NCBI GenBank assembly: GCA_965233625.1
Contig: OZ247499.1
Coordinates: forward strand, 1,860,001-1,924,000
Source: G965233625 sp965233625
Lineage (GTDB): Bacteria > Planctomycetota > Planctomycetia > Pirellulales > Pirellulaceae
DNA: 64,000 nt
Reading direction: 5' to 3'
Shown here: positions 34,381 through 44,091 of the stretch, in pieces
Layout of the letters: each line of letters opens with the position of its first letter
Position numbering within the stretch: position 1 is the first letter of the stretch
Notes under the pieces: generated by a model
What the model saw: only the letters and a program-made list of their open reading frames with translations
Database searches by the model: none
What the model was told of the DNA's origin: nothing
Position numbers and translations under genes: made by a program

Positions 34381-35319
34381 ATGGCTGCAAAACTCACCGT
34401 TCTCATCCCCTGTAAGGATGAACGTCTGAATATCCGCCCCTGCATCGAATCCGTGCGGGAGGTTGCCGACGAAATCCTGGTGGCCGACTCTGGCTCGACG
34501 GATGAGACAATGGACATTGTCAAAGAGATGGGTGGCTGCCGGCTGATCGAGCGGGAGTTCATCAACTATTCAGACTTTAAGAACTGGGCCATTCCGCAAG
34601 CCGCCCACGAATGGGTGTTCATCATTGATTCGGACGAGCGGATGACGCCGGAACTGGCTGCGGAAATCCGCGCGTTAATCGCCGCGGACGATCCTGATCT
34701 CGATGGTTATTTTGTGTTCCGCAAAAACCACTTCATGGGTTACGAGATCAAGTACGGCGACTGGAATACGGACAAGGTCTTCCGTCTGCTCCGCCGCGAT
34801 AAATGCCGCTACCGCGAAGTGCGTGTGCACGAAGAGATCGACGTCGATCCGAAACGCGCAGGTTTCCTTAAGAACCGCATGCTGCACTACACCTACTGGT
34901 CCTACGATCAATACTTCAAAAAATATCTGCGCTACACCGACTGGGGCGCCCGCGACCGCTGGGATAGTGGGAAACGGACAAGCTACGCCAAGATGCTGTT
35001 CCGGCCGTTCCTGCGTTTCTTCCAGCTATACGTGATCCGTCGTGGCTTCCTCGACGGCATGCCCGGCTTGCAGATCTGCATGTTCCAGGCGTTCTTTGTC
35101 ACGTTTGTCAAACAGGCGCGGCTGTGGGAAATGGAATACGCCTTGCCACAACCCGACCCGGAACGCGACCGCAAACGGCGCCGGGATAACGATGATGACG
35201 ATAGCGACGGCGCCGCTGAAGACGCCTCTGCTTCCGCCAGCAATCTTGTCGCAGAGAAGAATTCGCAGGACTACGACGACGATTTCCCGGACACCATTCC
35301 GATCCGCCGCGCCGCTTAA
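34381..35319 (+). CDS. Glycosyltransferase family 2 (WaaE/KdtX-like)
   Basis: 312 residues of the GT-A fold. The opening LTVLIPCKDERLNIRPCIESV is a GT2 donor-binding strand; VADSGSTDETMDIV carries the nucleotide-sugar Asp; IIDSDERMTPEL holds the DxD motif. The central 'FKNWAIPQAAHEWVF' and KVFRLLRRDKCRYREVRVHE match the lipopolysaccharide core glucosyltransferase group. The C-terminal 50 residues are highly charged (RKRRRDNDDDDSDGAAEDA), an unusual acidic tail that may be disordered. It likely acts in outer-membrane glycan synthesis. Confidence 0.85.
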   Translation: MAAKLTVLIPCKDERLNIRPCIESVREVADEILVADSGSTDETMDIVKEMGGCRLIEREFINYSDFKNWAIPQAAHEWVFIIDSDERMTPELAAEIRALIAADDPDLDGYFVFRKNHFMGYEIKYGDWNTDKVFRLLRRDKCRYREVRVHEEIDVDPKRAGFLKNRMLHYTYWSYDQYFKKYLRYTDWGARDRWDSGKRTSYAKMLFRPFLRFFQLYVIRRGFLDGMPGLQICMFQAFFVTFVKQARLWEMEYALPQPDPERDRKRRRDNDDDDSDGAAEDASASASNLVAEKNSQDYDDDFPDTIPIRRAA

Positions 35320-35346
35320 CTCGCTCGAACGGGCAATGTCTCGCGG

Positions 35347-36894
35347 TTAGTCTTTCCCGTTGTCATGGCAACATGCTTCGATAACGCGTTTTGCCTGTTT
35401 GCGGATCTGCTTGAGCTCGTCCTCATCTTTGCGGTCGAGGTTTTTCACCTGCAAAGACATCCGAGGGTTGTTCTCCAGCTCTTTGCGGTGCCTCATCAGA
35501 AAGTCCCAGTAAAGCGTGGTGAAGGGGCAGGCGGCTTCGCCCGTCGATTCGGCGGGGTCGTACTTGCATCCATCGCAGTAGTTACTCATCCGTTTGATGT
35601 ACTTGCCGGTGGCCACGTATGGCTTTGAGGCCATCACGCCGTCGTCCGCGTACTGCGACATCCCTAGGCTGTTGGGCAGTTCCACCCACTCAACCGCATC
35701 CACATAAACCGCCAGGTACCACTGGTGCACTTCTTTCGGATCAACACCCAGCAGCAATGGGAACAACCCTGTTATCATCAGCCGCTGAATATGATGTGCG
35801 TAGCCATATTCAAGCGTCTGATTGATAGCCTGGCTCAGGCACTGCATCTCTGTCTCGCCGGTCCAGAAAAACTCTGGCAGCGGCTGCTTTGCTTTTAGCG
35901 TGTTTCGTTCCAGGTACTCCGGCATATAGAGCCAGTACACGCCGCGGACAAATTCACGCCAGCCAAGCACCTGACGGATGAAGCCTTCCACGGCGTTGAT
36001 GGGTGCATGTTTGCTCTCCAGCGCTTTCTCTGCCTCGCGGATAACAACCCGTGGATCTAACAACTTAAGGTTCATCGCGGCCGAGATCCGCGAGTGATAC
36101 AGAAACGGCTCATCCGTCCACATTGCATCCTGGTACTGCCCAAAGTCTGGCAGCCGGTGCTCGATAAAGTCGTCCAGCGCCTTTTTCGCCTGCTTGGCAT
36201 TCACAGGCCAGTCAAAATGCTCCAGGCTGCCTGGGTGGCTCTTGAACTTGTCGTTGACCAGATCCAGGACTTCCTGCGTTGTCTTATCGGGCTTGAATGA
36301 AATGGGCGCCCGTAACTGGCCGGGTCCTTTCTTTTTGAACGACCCTCGATTCTCTTTGTCGTAGTTCCATTCACCACCGGCAGGCTCTTCGCCATCCATC
36401 ATCACATCGTGCCGGCGCCGCATCTCGCGATAGAAATACTCCATCCGCAACTGCTTACGGCCATTGGCGTGTTCTTCGAACTCTTCATGTGTGCACAGGA
36501 AGTGCCCGTCGGGCCGGATCTCTAATTCCACGTCCAGCTCTTTCGCGGCGTCGATCAGCATCTGCTGCACGCGGTGCTCGCCAGGTTGCACGACAATTAG
36601 TTTCTCCGGGCCGAACTTCCGCACAGCAGCCATCAGGTCGCTGCCTAGATCACCCTGGTTGCCACGGTCATTCATCTGGCGATAGTGCACCGTCTTTCCG
36701 CTATCTTGCAGCTTGTTGCGGAATGCCCGCATCGCTGCCAGAAAGATGGCGATCCGCGCTTTGTGCGACCATACGTGCTCTGCCTCTTCCCGCACCTCCG
36801 ACATCCAGACTGCATCCTCCTGGTCGTCAAAGCCGTCAAAAGCGGTGGAGTCGTCATTCAACTGATCGCCCAGAACTATCACCAGATGCCGCAT
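35347..36894 (-). CDS. FeS-type bacterial cryptochrome/photolyase
   Basis: 515 residues. The start RHLVIVLGDQLNDDSTAF is the N-terminal strand of the FeS-BCP class of cryptochrome/photolyase-related proteins. Four cysteines sit where the class binds a 4Fe-4S cluster: one near residue 350 (TEMQCLSQ), two in YCDGC near 439 and 442, and one in AACPF near 455. The FAD-pocket segments (HYAHHIQRLMITG-like sequence YGYAHHIQRLMITGLFP) are present. Characterised relatives repair (6-4) photoproducts. No operon partner is obvious; it converges on the GT2 gene. Confidence 0.9.
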   Translation of the reverse strand: MRHLVIVLGDQLNDDSTAFDGFDDQEDAVWMSEVREEAEHVWSHKARIAIFLAAMRAFRNKLQDSGKTVHYRQMNDRGNQGDLGSDLMAAVRKFGPEKLIVVQPGEHRVQQMLIDAAKELDVELEIRPDGHFLCTHEEFEEHANGRKQLRMEYFYREMRRRHDVMMDGEEPAGGEWNYDKENRGSFKKKGPGQLRAPISFKPDKTTQEVLDLVNDKFKSHPGSLEHFDWPVNAKQAKKALDDFIEHRLPDFGQYQDAMWTDEPFLYHSRISAAMNLKLLDPRVVIREAEKALESKHAPINAVEGFIRQVLGWREFVRGVYWLYMPEYLERNTLKAKQPLPEFFWTGETEMQCLSQAINQTLEYGYAHHIQRLMITGLFPLLLGVDPKEVHQWYLAVYVDAVEWVELPNSLGMSQYADDGVMASKPYVATGKYIKRMSNYCDGCKYDPAESTGEAACPFTTLYWDFLMRHRKELENNPRMSLQVKNLDRKDEDELKQIRKQAKRVIEACCHDNGKD

Positions 36895-37071
36895 TCAATC
36901 ACCAGCAATCAAAACAAACGGGAGGAAGCCAGGGCATCATAGAATACGGCCAACCCCTGCAAATACAGCCCCCAAGGTTATTCCGCGCTTTCAGCGGCTT
37001 TGCCACTTGTGTAGAATTGCAGTGTCGATCCCGCCTCACCAACCCACCACCTTTGCTGATTGGTTCTGCGC

Positions 37072-38469
37072 ATGTCACCTTCCCTCAAACTCTCGCGTCG
37101 CACCCTTCTTCGCGGAGCGGGTGTCGCCGTCGCACTACCCTGGCTCGAAGCCATGGCGCCAACCACCCAGGCTGCAGAAACCAGCGGCCCGCCCGTCCGC
37201 ATGGCGTTCTTTTACGTGCCCAACGGCGTCAATATGGACGACTGGCGTGTGAAGCAGACGGGCAACCTCGATAACCTGCCGGCAACACTCGCACCGCTGG
37301 AACCTGTCAAGCAGCATGTTTCCGTGCTAAGCGGCTTGGCTGCGGCACACTGCAAAGGCAGTTCCGCCTCGCACGAGCCTGCGGGCGGTGGCTACCTGGT
37401 CGGTAAGAAGTGCAAACATTCCGAAGAACCCGAAGTCGGCGGCGCATCAGTCGATCAGGTGGTCGCCCGGCAGGTCGGCTATCAGACGCCCGTAGATTCG
37501 CTGGCCTTGGGCATCGACCCGGGGCACCGCGGCGATCACGGATACAGTGGCACATATATGTCACACATCTCCTGGCGCGACAAACAGACGCCCGCCGCGC
37601 TGGAACTCAACCCCAAGCAACTCTACGACCGCCTGTTCCAAGGCAAGGCGCCGACGAAGCCTGACTTCAACGCGGTTGAAGAAACAGGCATTGCCAAAAA
37701 CGATTCGGTCGAAGCCAGCGTCCTCGACCTGGTCAACGAAGAAGCCAAAGCGCTGCAGCGCCAATTGGGCATGAACGACCGCCGCAAGCTGTCCGCCTAC
37801 ATGGAAGGGCTCCGCGGCATCGAGCGTCGCATCGCCGCCGCCAGTCGCGACGGCCATTCGCATCATCAGGATTCGTTCAAAGAAGATCGTCACGCACTGG
37901 ATGATGATCCGCAGATCTCGAAGCTCATCATCCCTGATGGCGAAGGCATTCCGTCGGTCTATGCCGATCACGTCAACCTGATGCTCGACATCCTGACCTT
38001 AGCCTTCCAGACCGATGCGACGCGCGTTGCAACCTTCATGTTCTCTTATGAAAAGTCCGGCCGCTCCTACCCGGAGATCAACGCCAAAGGTTCGCATCAC
38101 TCGCTGTCGCACCATCGCAAGAAGCAGGAAAATCTTCAGCAGCTTACGGCCATCAACAATCACCATGTGTCGCTGTTTGCCCGCATGATTCAGCGGATGT
38201 CGAAAATTGAAGAAGGCGAAGGCACGCTGCTCGACAATGTCATGCTTTGTTATGGCAGCGGCATCAGCGATGGCAACCGGCACAACAACGACGACCTGCC
38301 CGTGATGCTGGCCGGTGGCGGCGGCGGAACGCTGCGTGGCGGTAAGCACCGTAAGTACAAAGACAAAACACCGTTGTGCAACCTGTATCTGGATATGCTG
38401 ACCCGGATGGGCATGCAGCGTAAATCATTCGGTGACAGCACCGGCGGACTCGGCGATCTGAATTCATGA
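37072..38469 (+). CDS. DUF1552 secreted protein
   Basis: About 465 residues. The start ATG gives a twin-arginine signal, LKLSRRTLLRGAGVAVALPW. The DUF1552 core is recognisable: RMAFFYVPNGVNMDDW, VSVLSGLAAAHCKG, GGASVDQVVARQVG and LQQLTAINNHHVSLFARMIQRM. The family resembles sulfatase/DUF1501-like metalloproteins and in planctomycetes almost always pairs with a DUF1592-type cytochrome protein. It overlaps that partner here by 4 bases (ATGA). The enzymatic function is not established. Confidence 0.9.
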   Translation: MSPSLKLSRRTLLRGAGVAVALPWLEAMAPTTQAAETSGPPVRMAFFYVPNGVNMDDWRVKQTGNLDNLPATLAPLEPVKQHVSVLSGLAAAHCKGSSASHEPAGGGYLVGKKCKHSEEPEVGGASVDQVVARQVGYQTPVDSLALGIDPGHRGDHGYSGTYMSHISWRDKQTPAALELNPKQLYDRLFQGKAPTKPDFNAVEETGIAKNDSVEASVLDLVNEEAKALQRQLGMNDRRKLSAYMEGLRGIERRIAAASRDGHSHHQDSFKEDRHALDDDPQISKLIIPDGEGIPSVYADHVNLMLDILTLAFQTDATRVATFMFSYEKSGRSYPEINAKGSHHSLSHHRKKQENLQQLTAINNHHVSLFARMIQRMSKIEEGEGTLLDNVMLCYGSGISDGNRHNNDDLPVMLAGGGGGTLRGGKHRKYKDKTPLCNLYLDMLTRMGMQRKSFGDSTGGLGDLNS

Positions 38470-40385
38470 GGCGCCCTACGTTCTGCACCATCAACCTCGT
38501 CACAGCATCGCTGACGCTGATGCTGCTTTGTCTCGCCACCGCTTCCGTCGCCCAGGCGCAACCGGGGCGGCACAAAGACGAGCTATCGTGGGACCGTCGC
38601 ATCCGCGGACTAGTCGGCCGGTATTGCCTGCGCTGCCATAACGCTGACGATGCAAACGCCGATGTAGACCTGGAACGCGACCGCGATATCCGGCTGATTC
38701 TTCAGCATCGTGAGACGTGGGAAGCAGCCTTCAAAGTGCTCGACCGCGGCGAAATGCCGCCCGAAGATGAACGCCAGCCCTCTGAAGATGAACGCAACGA
38801 CCTGAAGAAATTCATCCGCCGCACGCTGGATAACATTGATTGCAGCAGTCCCGCTGATCCGGGCTATCCCAGCATCCGCCGCCTCAACCGCGCGGAGTAC
38901 GATCTATCAATTGCGGATTTGACCGGACTGGAACTGAACCTTTCCGCTGGCTTTCCGCCCGACGCCAGTGCGTACGGCTTCGACCATCTTGGTCAGGTGC
39001 TGACGTTATCGCCCGCCCAGATGCAGCGGTATTACGCCGCCGCCCAGAAGATTGTGGCGGAACTAATTAGCCGCAAATCCACGCAGCCGGATTTATACAC
39101 ACGGGCATTCGGCAAGCAGCCAGCAACTAGCGAAGACGAACGCCCCACCGCTCGCGCGGCGTTTCAACAGTTCGCCACCCGCGCTTTCCGCCGCCCCGCG
39201 GATGCAATCTACGTCGACAAACTGATGCAGATTTACGACAAGGCGCGCGAAAAGAAACAATCGCATGAACAGGCGACGGCGCACGCCCTGACGGCAGTGC
39301 TGATTTCGCCCAAGTTCCTGCTGCGTCTGGAACAGAATCAACCTGGCAACGACGATCCATATGCCGTGGATGATTACGAGCTGGCGACGCGATTAAGCTA
39401 CTTTCTCTGGTCCCGTCCCCCCGATGAGCAGCTTCTGAAACTTGCGGCCGCTGGCAAACTTTCAGACCCCAAGACGCTGGAATCGGAAACCCGGCGGATG
39501 TTGCGCGATCCGCGCAGCACAGCCTTATCGGACCATTTCTTTGGCCAGTGGCTTTCGCTGCGTGACGCGGCCAAACATCAGCCAGACAAGCAGGAGTTTC
39601 CCGGCTTCACTGAAGAACTCCGCACCGCAATGACGCGCGAGATGCAGCTATTCCTGGCGGACCTGGTGCAGCAGGACCGGCCTGTCACACATCTGATCGA
39701 CGCGCGTTACACGTTCCTGAACCAGACGCTGGCGGACCATTACGGGATCAAAGGCGATTTCAACGACGCCTTCAAACGCACGGAACTGAACGACCGCCGG
39801 CGTGGCGGCGTTGTCACATCCGCCGCCTTGACCATGCTACTGGCTGATCCAGGGCGGACCAATGTGCCGCGCCGGGGCAACTTCATCGCGGGGCGTTTAC
39901 TCGGCAGTCCGCCGCCACCTCCACCAGCGGATGTGCCGCCGCTGGAAGATACCGCCGAAGATAGCGGCCAGAAGACGCTGCGGGAAATGCTGGAACTGCA
40001 TCGCAGCAAGCCGCAATGCGCAAGCTGTCACGCGAAGATGGACCCGCTTGGATTCGCGCTGGAGAACTACGACGCCATCGGCCGCTGGCGCGACAAGGAC
40101 AACGGTCTGCCCATCGACGCATCCGGCCAGATGCGTGGCAGCAAGCCGTTCAACGGTCCAGCCGGACTGAAAGACCTGTTACTAAGCAAGAAGCCGGAAT
40201 TCCTAAAAACACTGACGCGTAACCTGCTCATTTACGCACTGGCCCGCGGACTGCGTGGCAGCGATGAATGCGTCGTCCGCGACGTGATGCAGTCGGCGCA
40301 GGAAAACGAACTGCGTTTTTCAAGCGTTGTTGTCGCCATCGTCAAAGGCGTTCCGTTCCGCTACCGCCGCAACCCGATTGATTAA
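38466..40385 (+). CDS. DUF1592/DUF1588-type cytochrome c-like protein
   Basis: 639 residues with a signal peptide (about 8-32). A haem-type motif, CLRCH near residue 56, begins an N-terminal PSD1-like domain. The DUF1587/1592/1588/1585 region follows: IRRLNRAEYDLSIADLTGL, PKFLLRLEQN, LATRLSYFLWSRPPD, LFLADLVQQDRP, and a second haem motif CASCHAKMDPLGFALENYD near 519. Such proteins are thought to be periplasmic redox enzymes of the planctomycete cytochrome group. Translational coupling to the DUF1552 gene indicates that the two act together. Confidence 0.9.
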   Translation: MRRPTFCTINLVTASLTLMLLCLATASVAQAQPGRHKDELSWDRRIRGLVGRYCLRCHNADDANADVDLERDRDIRLILQHRETWEAAFKVLDRGEMPPEDERQPSEDERNDLKKFIRRTLDNIDCSSPADPGYPSIRRLNRAEYDLSIADLTGLELNLSAGFPPDASAYGFDHLGQVLTLSPAQMQRYYAAAQKIVAELISRKSTQPDLYTRAFGKQPATSEDERPTARAAFQQFATRAFRRPADAIYVDKLMQIYDKAREKKQSHEQATAHALTAVLISPKFLLRLEQNQPGNDDPYAVDDYELATRLSYFLWSRPPDEQLLKLAAAGKLSDPKTLESETRRMLRDPRSTALSDHFFGQWLSLRDAAKHQPDKQEFPGFTEELRTAMTREMQLFLADLVQQDRPVTHLIDARYTFLNQTLADHYGIKGDFNDAFKRTELNDRRRGGVVTSAALTMLLADPGRTNVPRRGNFIAGRLLGSPPPPPPADVPPLEDTAEDSGQKTLREMLELHRSKPQCASCHAKMDPLGFALENYDAIGRWRDKDNGLPIDASGQMRGSKPFNGPAGLKDLLLSKKPEFLKTLTRNLLIYALARGLRGSDECVVRDVMQSAQENELRFSSVVVAIVKGVPFRYRRNPID

Positions 40386-40394
40386 CGCCAGTTA

Positions 40395-41534
40395 CTAGAT
40401 CCGGCGGGCTTTGATTTTCAGGTAAGGCGGCAGGAATCTTGCCCGGTGTTCCACCGTCCCGGGCGGCGCCCAGGCGTCGCCCCGCGGTGGTTCTTGCAGG
40501 CTTTCGATCACAAAGCCGCTTGCGCAAAGACCGCCCAGCAACGTGCCCAACGGATGAACAAACTCCTGAGCACCTTTCTCACGGAGCGGCGAATCATGCT
40601 CCGTCGGCGGCAGCGGGAAGCCTGCTTCCGCCGGACTTTCAAGATTGTAGACCCTGCCAGCCGGTTCCAGCGCCGCCTGTTGCGAGCCTGCTTGTTTCTG
40701 CTGCGAAATGTAAAGCCCGCCCGTTTTCAGCACCCGCGCAATCTCCCGGTAAACCGGCACCACGTCCGGCACGTAGCACAGACTAACGGGATGTAGCACC
40801 GCGTCAAAGCTGCCGGACTGGAGCACCGAAAGATCATCCATCGAAGCCTGCACGGTTTTCAACGTCAGGCCCGCATGCTGCGCGATAGCGCGGTCGCGTT
40901 GCAATTGCACATCGCTGAAATCAACCACTGTCACATCGGCGCCCGCCAGCGCATGTAACGGGCCATGCGTCCCGCCGCCAGCAGCCAGGCATAAAACGTT
41001 CCTACCTTCCAGCGGCCCTTCCGCCATCAGCCACGGGTCGACGGCGCCCTGCGCCGCCGCGCGGTTTTCCGGCAAGGCGCCGTTGCTGGCAAAACGTGGA
41101 TCGTCGCCCCGCGCGTCCCACGCGGAACGGTTCACATCTTCCACCGCAGCCGTTGCCTTAGGCGCCACCTTCTGACACTGTTCAAGCAGTGTTGCGATCG
41201 ACGGCGCACGTTCGCTTTGCAACCGGCGACGTACCGCGTCTAGCGGGCTGTAGTGCACGCCGCGGTGTTGAACGCGGGGCGGAACAGGTTCGTGCAGCCC
41301 GGTCCATGTTGCTTGCAAAGTGGTGCGGAGATACTCGCCCAGCCAGGCGCCGTAACAAAGAGTCAGGGACTCCTGAAATTCCGCAGAACCACGTTCCCGT
41401 TCGATATCCAGAATGCGATCCACTCGTTCGCAGGACTCTAAGCTAGGGCTGGAAATTTCCGCGCCATGGTGTTCCAGCGCGTGCTGATGAGCGGCCAACG
41501 AAAGTGCGGTAAGCTGTTGCAGGGCGGCATTCAT
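40395..41534 (-). CDS. SAM-dependent methyltransferase
   Basis: 379 residues. The class I Rossmann fold lies at about 175-330: GRNVLCLAAGGGTHGPLHA is the SAM-binding motif, VTVVDFSDVQLQRD the acidic strand, and SFDAVLHPVSLCYVPD the post-II segment. The N-terminal 130 residues form a separate domain (YGAWLGEYLRTTLQATW) recalling small uncharacterised domains. The start overlaps the stop of the aminotransferase gene by 4 bases, ending the cobT operon. Its substrate is not evident; a role in corrinoid metabolism is only suggested by position. Confidence 0.8.
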   Translation of the reverse strand: MNAALQQLTALSLAAHQHALEHHGAEISSPSLESCERVDRILDIERERGSAEFQESLTLCYGAWLGEYLRTTLQATWTGLHEPVPPRVQHRGVHYSPLDAVRRRLQSERAPSIATLLEQCQKVAPKATAAVEDVNRSAWDARGDDPRFASNGALPENRAAAQGAVDPWLMAEGPLEGRNVLCLAAGGGTHGPLHALAGADVTVVDFSDVQLQRDRAIAQHAGLTLKTVQASMDDLSVLQSGSFDAVLHPVSLCYVPDVVPVYREIARVLKTGGLYISQQKQAGSQQAALEPAGRVYNLESPAEAGFPLPPTEHDSPLREKGAQEFVHPLGTLLGGLCASGFVIESLQEPPRGDAWAPPGTVEHRARFLPPYLKIKARRI

Positions 41535-42643
41535 GCTTCACCCCGGGCCAGCACGGCTTGAAAAATTTCCGCACAACGGGTCGCATCTTCGGCGGTGCTA
41601 GTGGGACCAAAACTAAACCGCACGACGCCTTCTTCAGTTGTGCCAAGTGCGGTGTGCGCCTGCGGCGCGCATTGAAAACCGGCCGAAGCAATAACGCCTT
41701 GATCACGCAATCTCTTGCCCAAGGCAGCGGTTGAAAAACCCTCGACGGTTAAGGCAACCGTGGGCATCTTCCTTTCCATCGGCGACGGGTGATAAACCTT
41801 CACCCGGTCATCGTTGCCGATGGCTGTGGTAAACGCGGCGGCATGCTTCCTTGCGAGGGTAAGCCGCTGTGACTGCTGCGGTTCGTTCAGCCAGTCACAC
41901 GCAGCGGCGAGACCGGCCAGCGAAGCCATATCGACCGAGCCTGCATCGCAGTAGCCGGGCATCGCTACTTCTTCTTTTGCCGCCAGACTCGCCAGATCGC
42001 AAACCGCCGCGGGACACTCCAGCGGCGCCCCCTCGCGGACGTACAGCCCACCAATGCCCCACGGCGCCTGCGGCCCCTTGTGTCCCGCGAAAGTGAATAG
42101 ATCAACGCCAAGCTGCATCAGGTCCAGATCCCACCACCCGGCAATCTGGGCGCCATCGATCAGCGTCAAGGCATCGTACCGCTGCGCCAGCTTGATCATT
42201 TCCTGAACCGGCGCCATTAGCCCCGTCACATTGCACGCGGCGGTCATCGCAACAAGGCGAACATCACCGCGTCGTAGTTCGGCCTCGGCCGCGTCGAGCT
42301 GAACGAGCTGGTCACCGGCGTACGGCAGCACCTTCACCTGCACGCCACGTTGCGAAAGTTTGTCGAAACAGCGATGCATGGCGTGGTGTTCGAAATGCGT
42401 CGTCAGCACGCGGTCGCCCGGTTTCCATGCATGATCCGCCACGGCAAGTTGCAACGCAGATGTGCAACCGGGCGTTAACAAGAGGCGTTCCGGCGGCACG
42501 TGAAAAAAAGCGGCAACCTTCTGGCTTGCTTCTTCGAACATCGCCGGCCAATCTTCGGGGCTGCGATGTAGCACCGCAGTTGCAGCTTCGACAACTGCCG
42601 ACGGTTTAGGCCAGCTTGTTCCGGCATGGTTGAGATAAATCAT
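41531..42643 (-). CDS. Class V aminotransferase / cysteine desulfurase-like protein
   Basis: 370 residues of fold type I PLP enzymes. The start IYLNHAGTSWPKPSAV is typical. The PLP Asp is D163 in LIDGAQIAGWWD and the Schiff-base Lys is K189 in FAGHKGPQAPWGIGGL. A desulfurase C-loop with the catalytic Cys near the C-terminus is not clear: CAPQAH near residue 330 is the only candidate. It may be a Cys desulfurase, a selenocysteine lyase-like enzyme or another class V transaminase. It starts one base after the phosphatase stop codon and overlaps the methyltransferase by 4 bases, so it belongs to the cobT operon. Confidence 0.8.
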   Translation of the reverse strand: MIYLNHAGTSWPKPSAVVEAATAVLHRSPEDWPAMFEEASQKVAAFFHVPPERLLLTPGCTSALQLAVADHAWKPGDRVLTTHFEHHAMHRCFDKLSQRGVQVKVLPYAGDQLVQLDAAEAELRRGDVRLVAMTAACNVTGLMAPVQEMIKLAQRYDALTLIDGAQIAGWWDLDLMQLGVDLFTFAGHKGPQAPWGIGGLYVREGAPLECPAAVCDLASLAAKEEVAMPGYCDAGSVDMASLAGLAAACDWLNEPQQSQRLTLARKHAAAFTTAIGNDDRVKVYHPSPMERKMPTVALTVEGFSTAALGKRLRDQGVIASAGFQCAPQAHTALGTTEEGVVRFSFGPTSTAEDATRCAEIFQAVLARGEA

Positions 42644-43249
42644 TTACGGCGGATTCAGTTGGGTCACTTCGCCGCGATGGATGCGGCTGATCTGCAGGTA
42701 AGCGGGCATCCACGGCTGCCAACGGGTTGCGTGTAGTCCTAGCAGCCAGCCCAGCAGGGCCGTAATCGGTCCGCTGTGGCTGACGGCGATGATGCTGACG
42801 TTACGGCCTGCGTAACGCTGCCGGGTTTCATCGTACCACGCAAACATCCTGTCTTGCATCGCCGTGGTTGTCTCGCCGCCTGGCGGGCAGTAGGTGTCGG
42901 GCTGTTCAATGAGATGATGGAAATTGTCCGGGTCCGATTGATAGGCTTCGTCCCAGGTCATCCCCTGCCAGGCGCCGTAATCGCGTTCTTGCAGACGGAT
43001 ATCTGCGATGCAACAGCAAGCATCGCCGGCAGCTGTGGAAATGGCATCGGCAAGAATGCTGGTCCGTTGCAGATCGCTGTGAAACACTACGACTGGCGGG
43101 TAATGCTCTGCAACGTGGCCCGCAAGTTCTAACGAACGGCGGCGACCTTCATCACTAAGCGGCACGTCGGAGGCGCCGTAACAAATCTTCTTGTATTGCG
43201 GCTGTACTTCGCCGTGGCGGATGAGAATGAATTCGGGTTCGTCCGGCAT
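42644..43249 (-). CDS. cobC: Histidine phosphatase, probable CobC (alpha-ribazole phosphatase)
   Basis: About 201 residues, starting at the ATG that gives MPDEPEFILIRHGEVQ. The RHG phosphohistidine motif is at 11-13, the second active-site His is in VSHSGPITALLGWLLG, and LQERDYGAWQGMTWDEAY is the phosphatase signature around the acidic residue. CobC removes phosphate from alpha-ribazole 5'-phosphate in the nucleotide loop pathway. The ATG overlaps the cobS stop (TAATG), and position in the cob operon supports the name. The general phosphoglycerate-mutase-like family cannot be excluded by sequence alone. Confidence 0.82.
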   Translation of the reverse strand: MPDEPEFILIRHGEVQPQYKKICYGASDVPLSDEGRRRSLELAGHVAEHYPPVVVFHSDLQRTSILADAISTAAGDACCCIADIRLQERDYGAWQGMTWDEAYQSDPDNFHHLIEQPDTYCPPGGETTTAMQDRMFAWYDETRQRYAGRNVSIIAVSHSGPITALLGWLLGLHATRWQPWMPAYLQISRIHRGEVTQLNPP

Positions 43250-44091
43250 TAGATCGTTGCCGCAATAAGGACAATCAATTGTGTGATGTAAGCGGTGCAT
43301 CCCAGCAGGTCGCCCGTTGTACCGCCAACGCGTTTCGTTATCCGCCAGCGGAACCAGGCGAGAAACCCTGCGATGCAGAGCACAACCAACGGAGAGAAAC
43401 AGATTCCCCAGATGGTCCACGCCGCCCAGAGCGGCAGGCTGATGGCGGTCGCCAGGATGACGGTGGTCCACGTCTGCTGGGCGGCGATGTCGCGGGTGGA
43501 GGATTCATTGGTAACAACCGGCGCCGTGGTGGCCATCATGACGACGATGGCGATCCGCCCCAGGCATGCAGCCGCCGTGATGGCGACAAACGCCCAGGCG
43601 TAATTGATGGCAGCTATCGACGCCATGGCTGAAACACGCACACCCACGCCGAGGATCAGGGCCAAGGCGCCGTACGCACCCAGGCGGCTGTCTTTCATAA
43701 TCTTCAACACCTGCTCGCGCGACCATCCACCGCCGAGAGCGTCTGCGGTGTCTGCCAGTGCATCCTCATGAAAGGCGCCAGTCAGCATCGCTTCCATCCC
43801 CAAGGCTACAAAGGCCGCAACCAGCGGCGGCACCCGGCAGCAGCACAACAGCACCAGCACGGCGGCGGTTAATAGACCGATGACGCCGCCAATGAGTGGA
43901 AAGAACACCACACCCCGGCGAAGCGCTTCGACCGCAAACTCCGGGGGTTCTTCGCTGCCTGACGGCACTGGAATGCGAGTCAAGAACTGTACGGCAGCCA
44001 GGAAGCTACGCCAGATGCCAGGGGCGACGACTGCTGACTTCACATCTTCTTCCGCTGGTTCCTGCTGCGGATCTTCCGGTTGCTGGTTCAT
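43249..44091 (-). CDS. cobS: Adenosylcobinamide-GDP ribazoletransferase
   Basis: 280 residues with about six to seven transmembrane segments. CobS joins alpha-ribazole (phosphate) to adenosylcobinamide-GDP at the membrane. The motifs AAVQFLTRIPVPSG, FFPLIGGVIGLL and AFHEDALADTADALGGGW, followed by MKDSRLGAYGALALIL, are characteristic, with the acidic DALADTAD cluster likely binding metal and substrate. The start overlaps the cobT stop by 4 bases. A long charged N-terminus (MNQQPEDPQQEPAEEDVKSA) precedes the first helix. Confidence 0.93.
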   Translation of the reverse strand: MNQQPEDPQQEPAEEDVKSAVVAPGIWRSFLAAVQFLTRIPVPSGSEEPPEFAVEALRRGVVFFPLIGGVIGLLTAAVLVLLCCCRVPPLVAAFVALGMEAMLTGAFHEDALADTADALGGGWSREQVLKIMKDSRLGAYGALALILGVGVRVSAMASIAAINYAWAFVAITAAACLGRIAIVVMMATTAPVVTNESSTRDIAAQQTWTTVILATAISLPLWAAWTIWGICFSPLVVLCIAGFLAWFRWRITKRVGGTTGDLLGCTAYITQLIVLIAATI

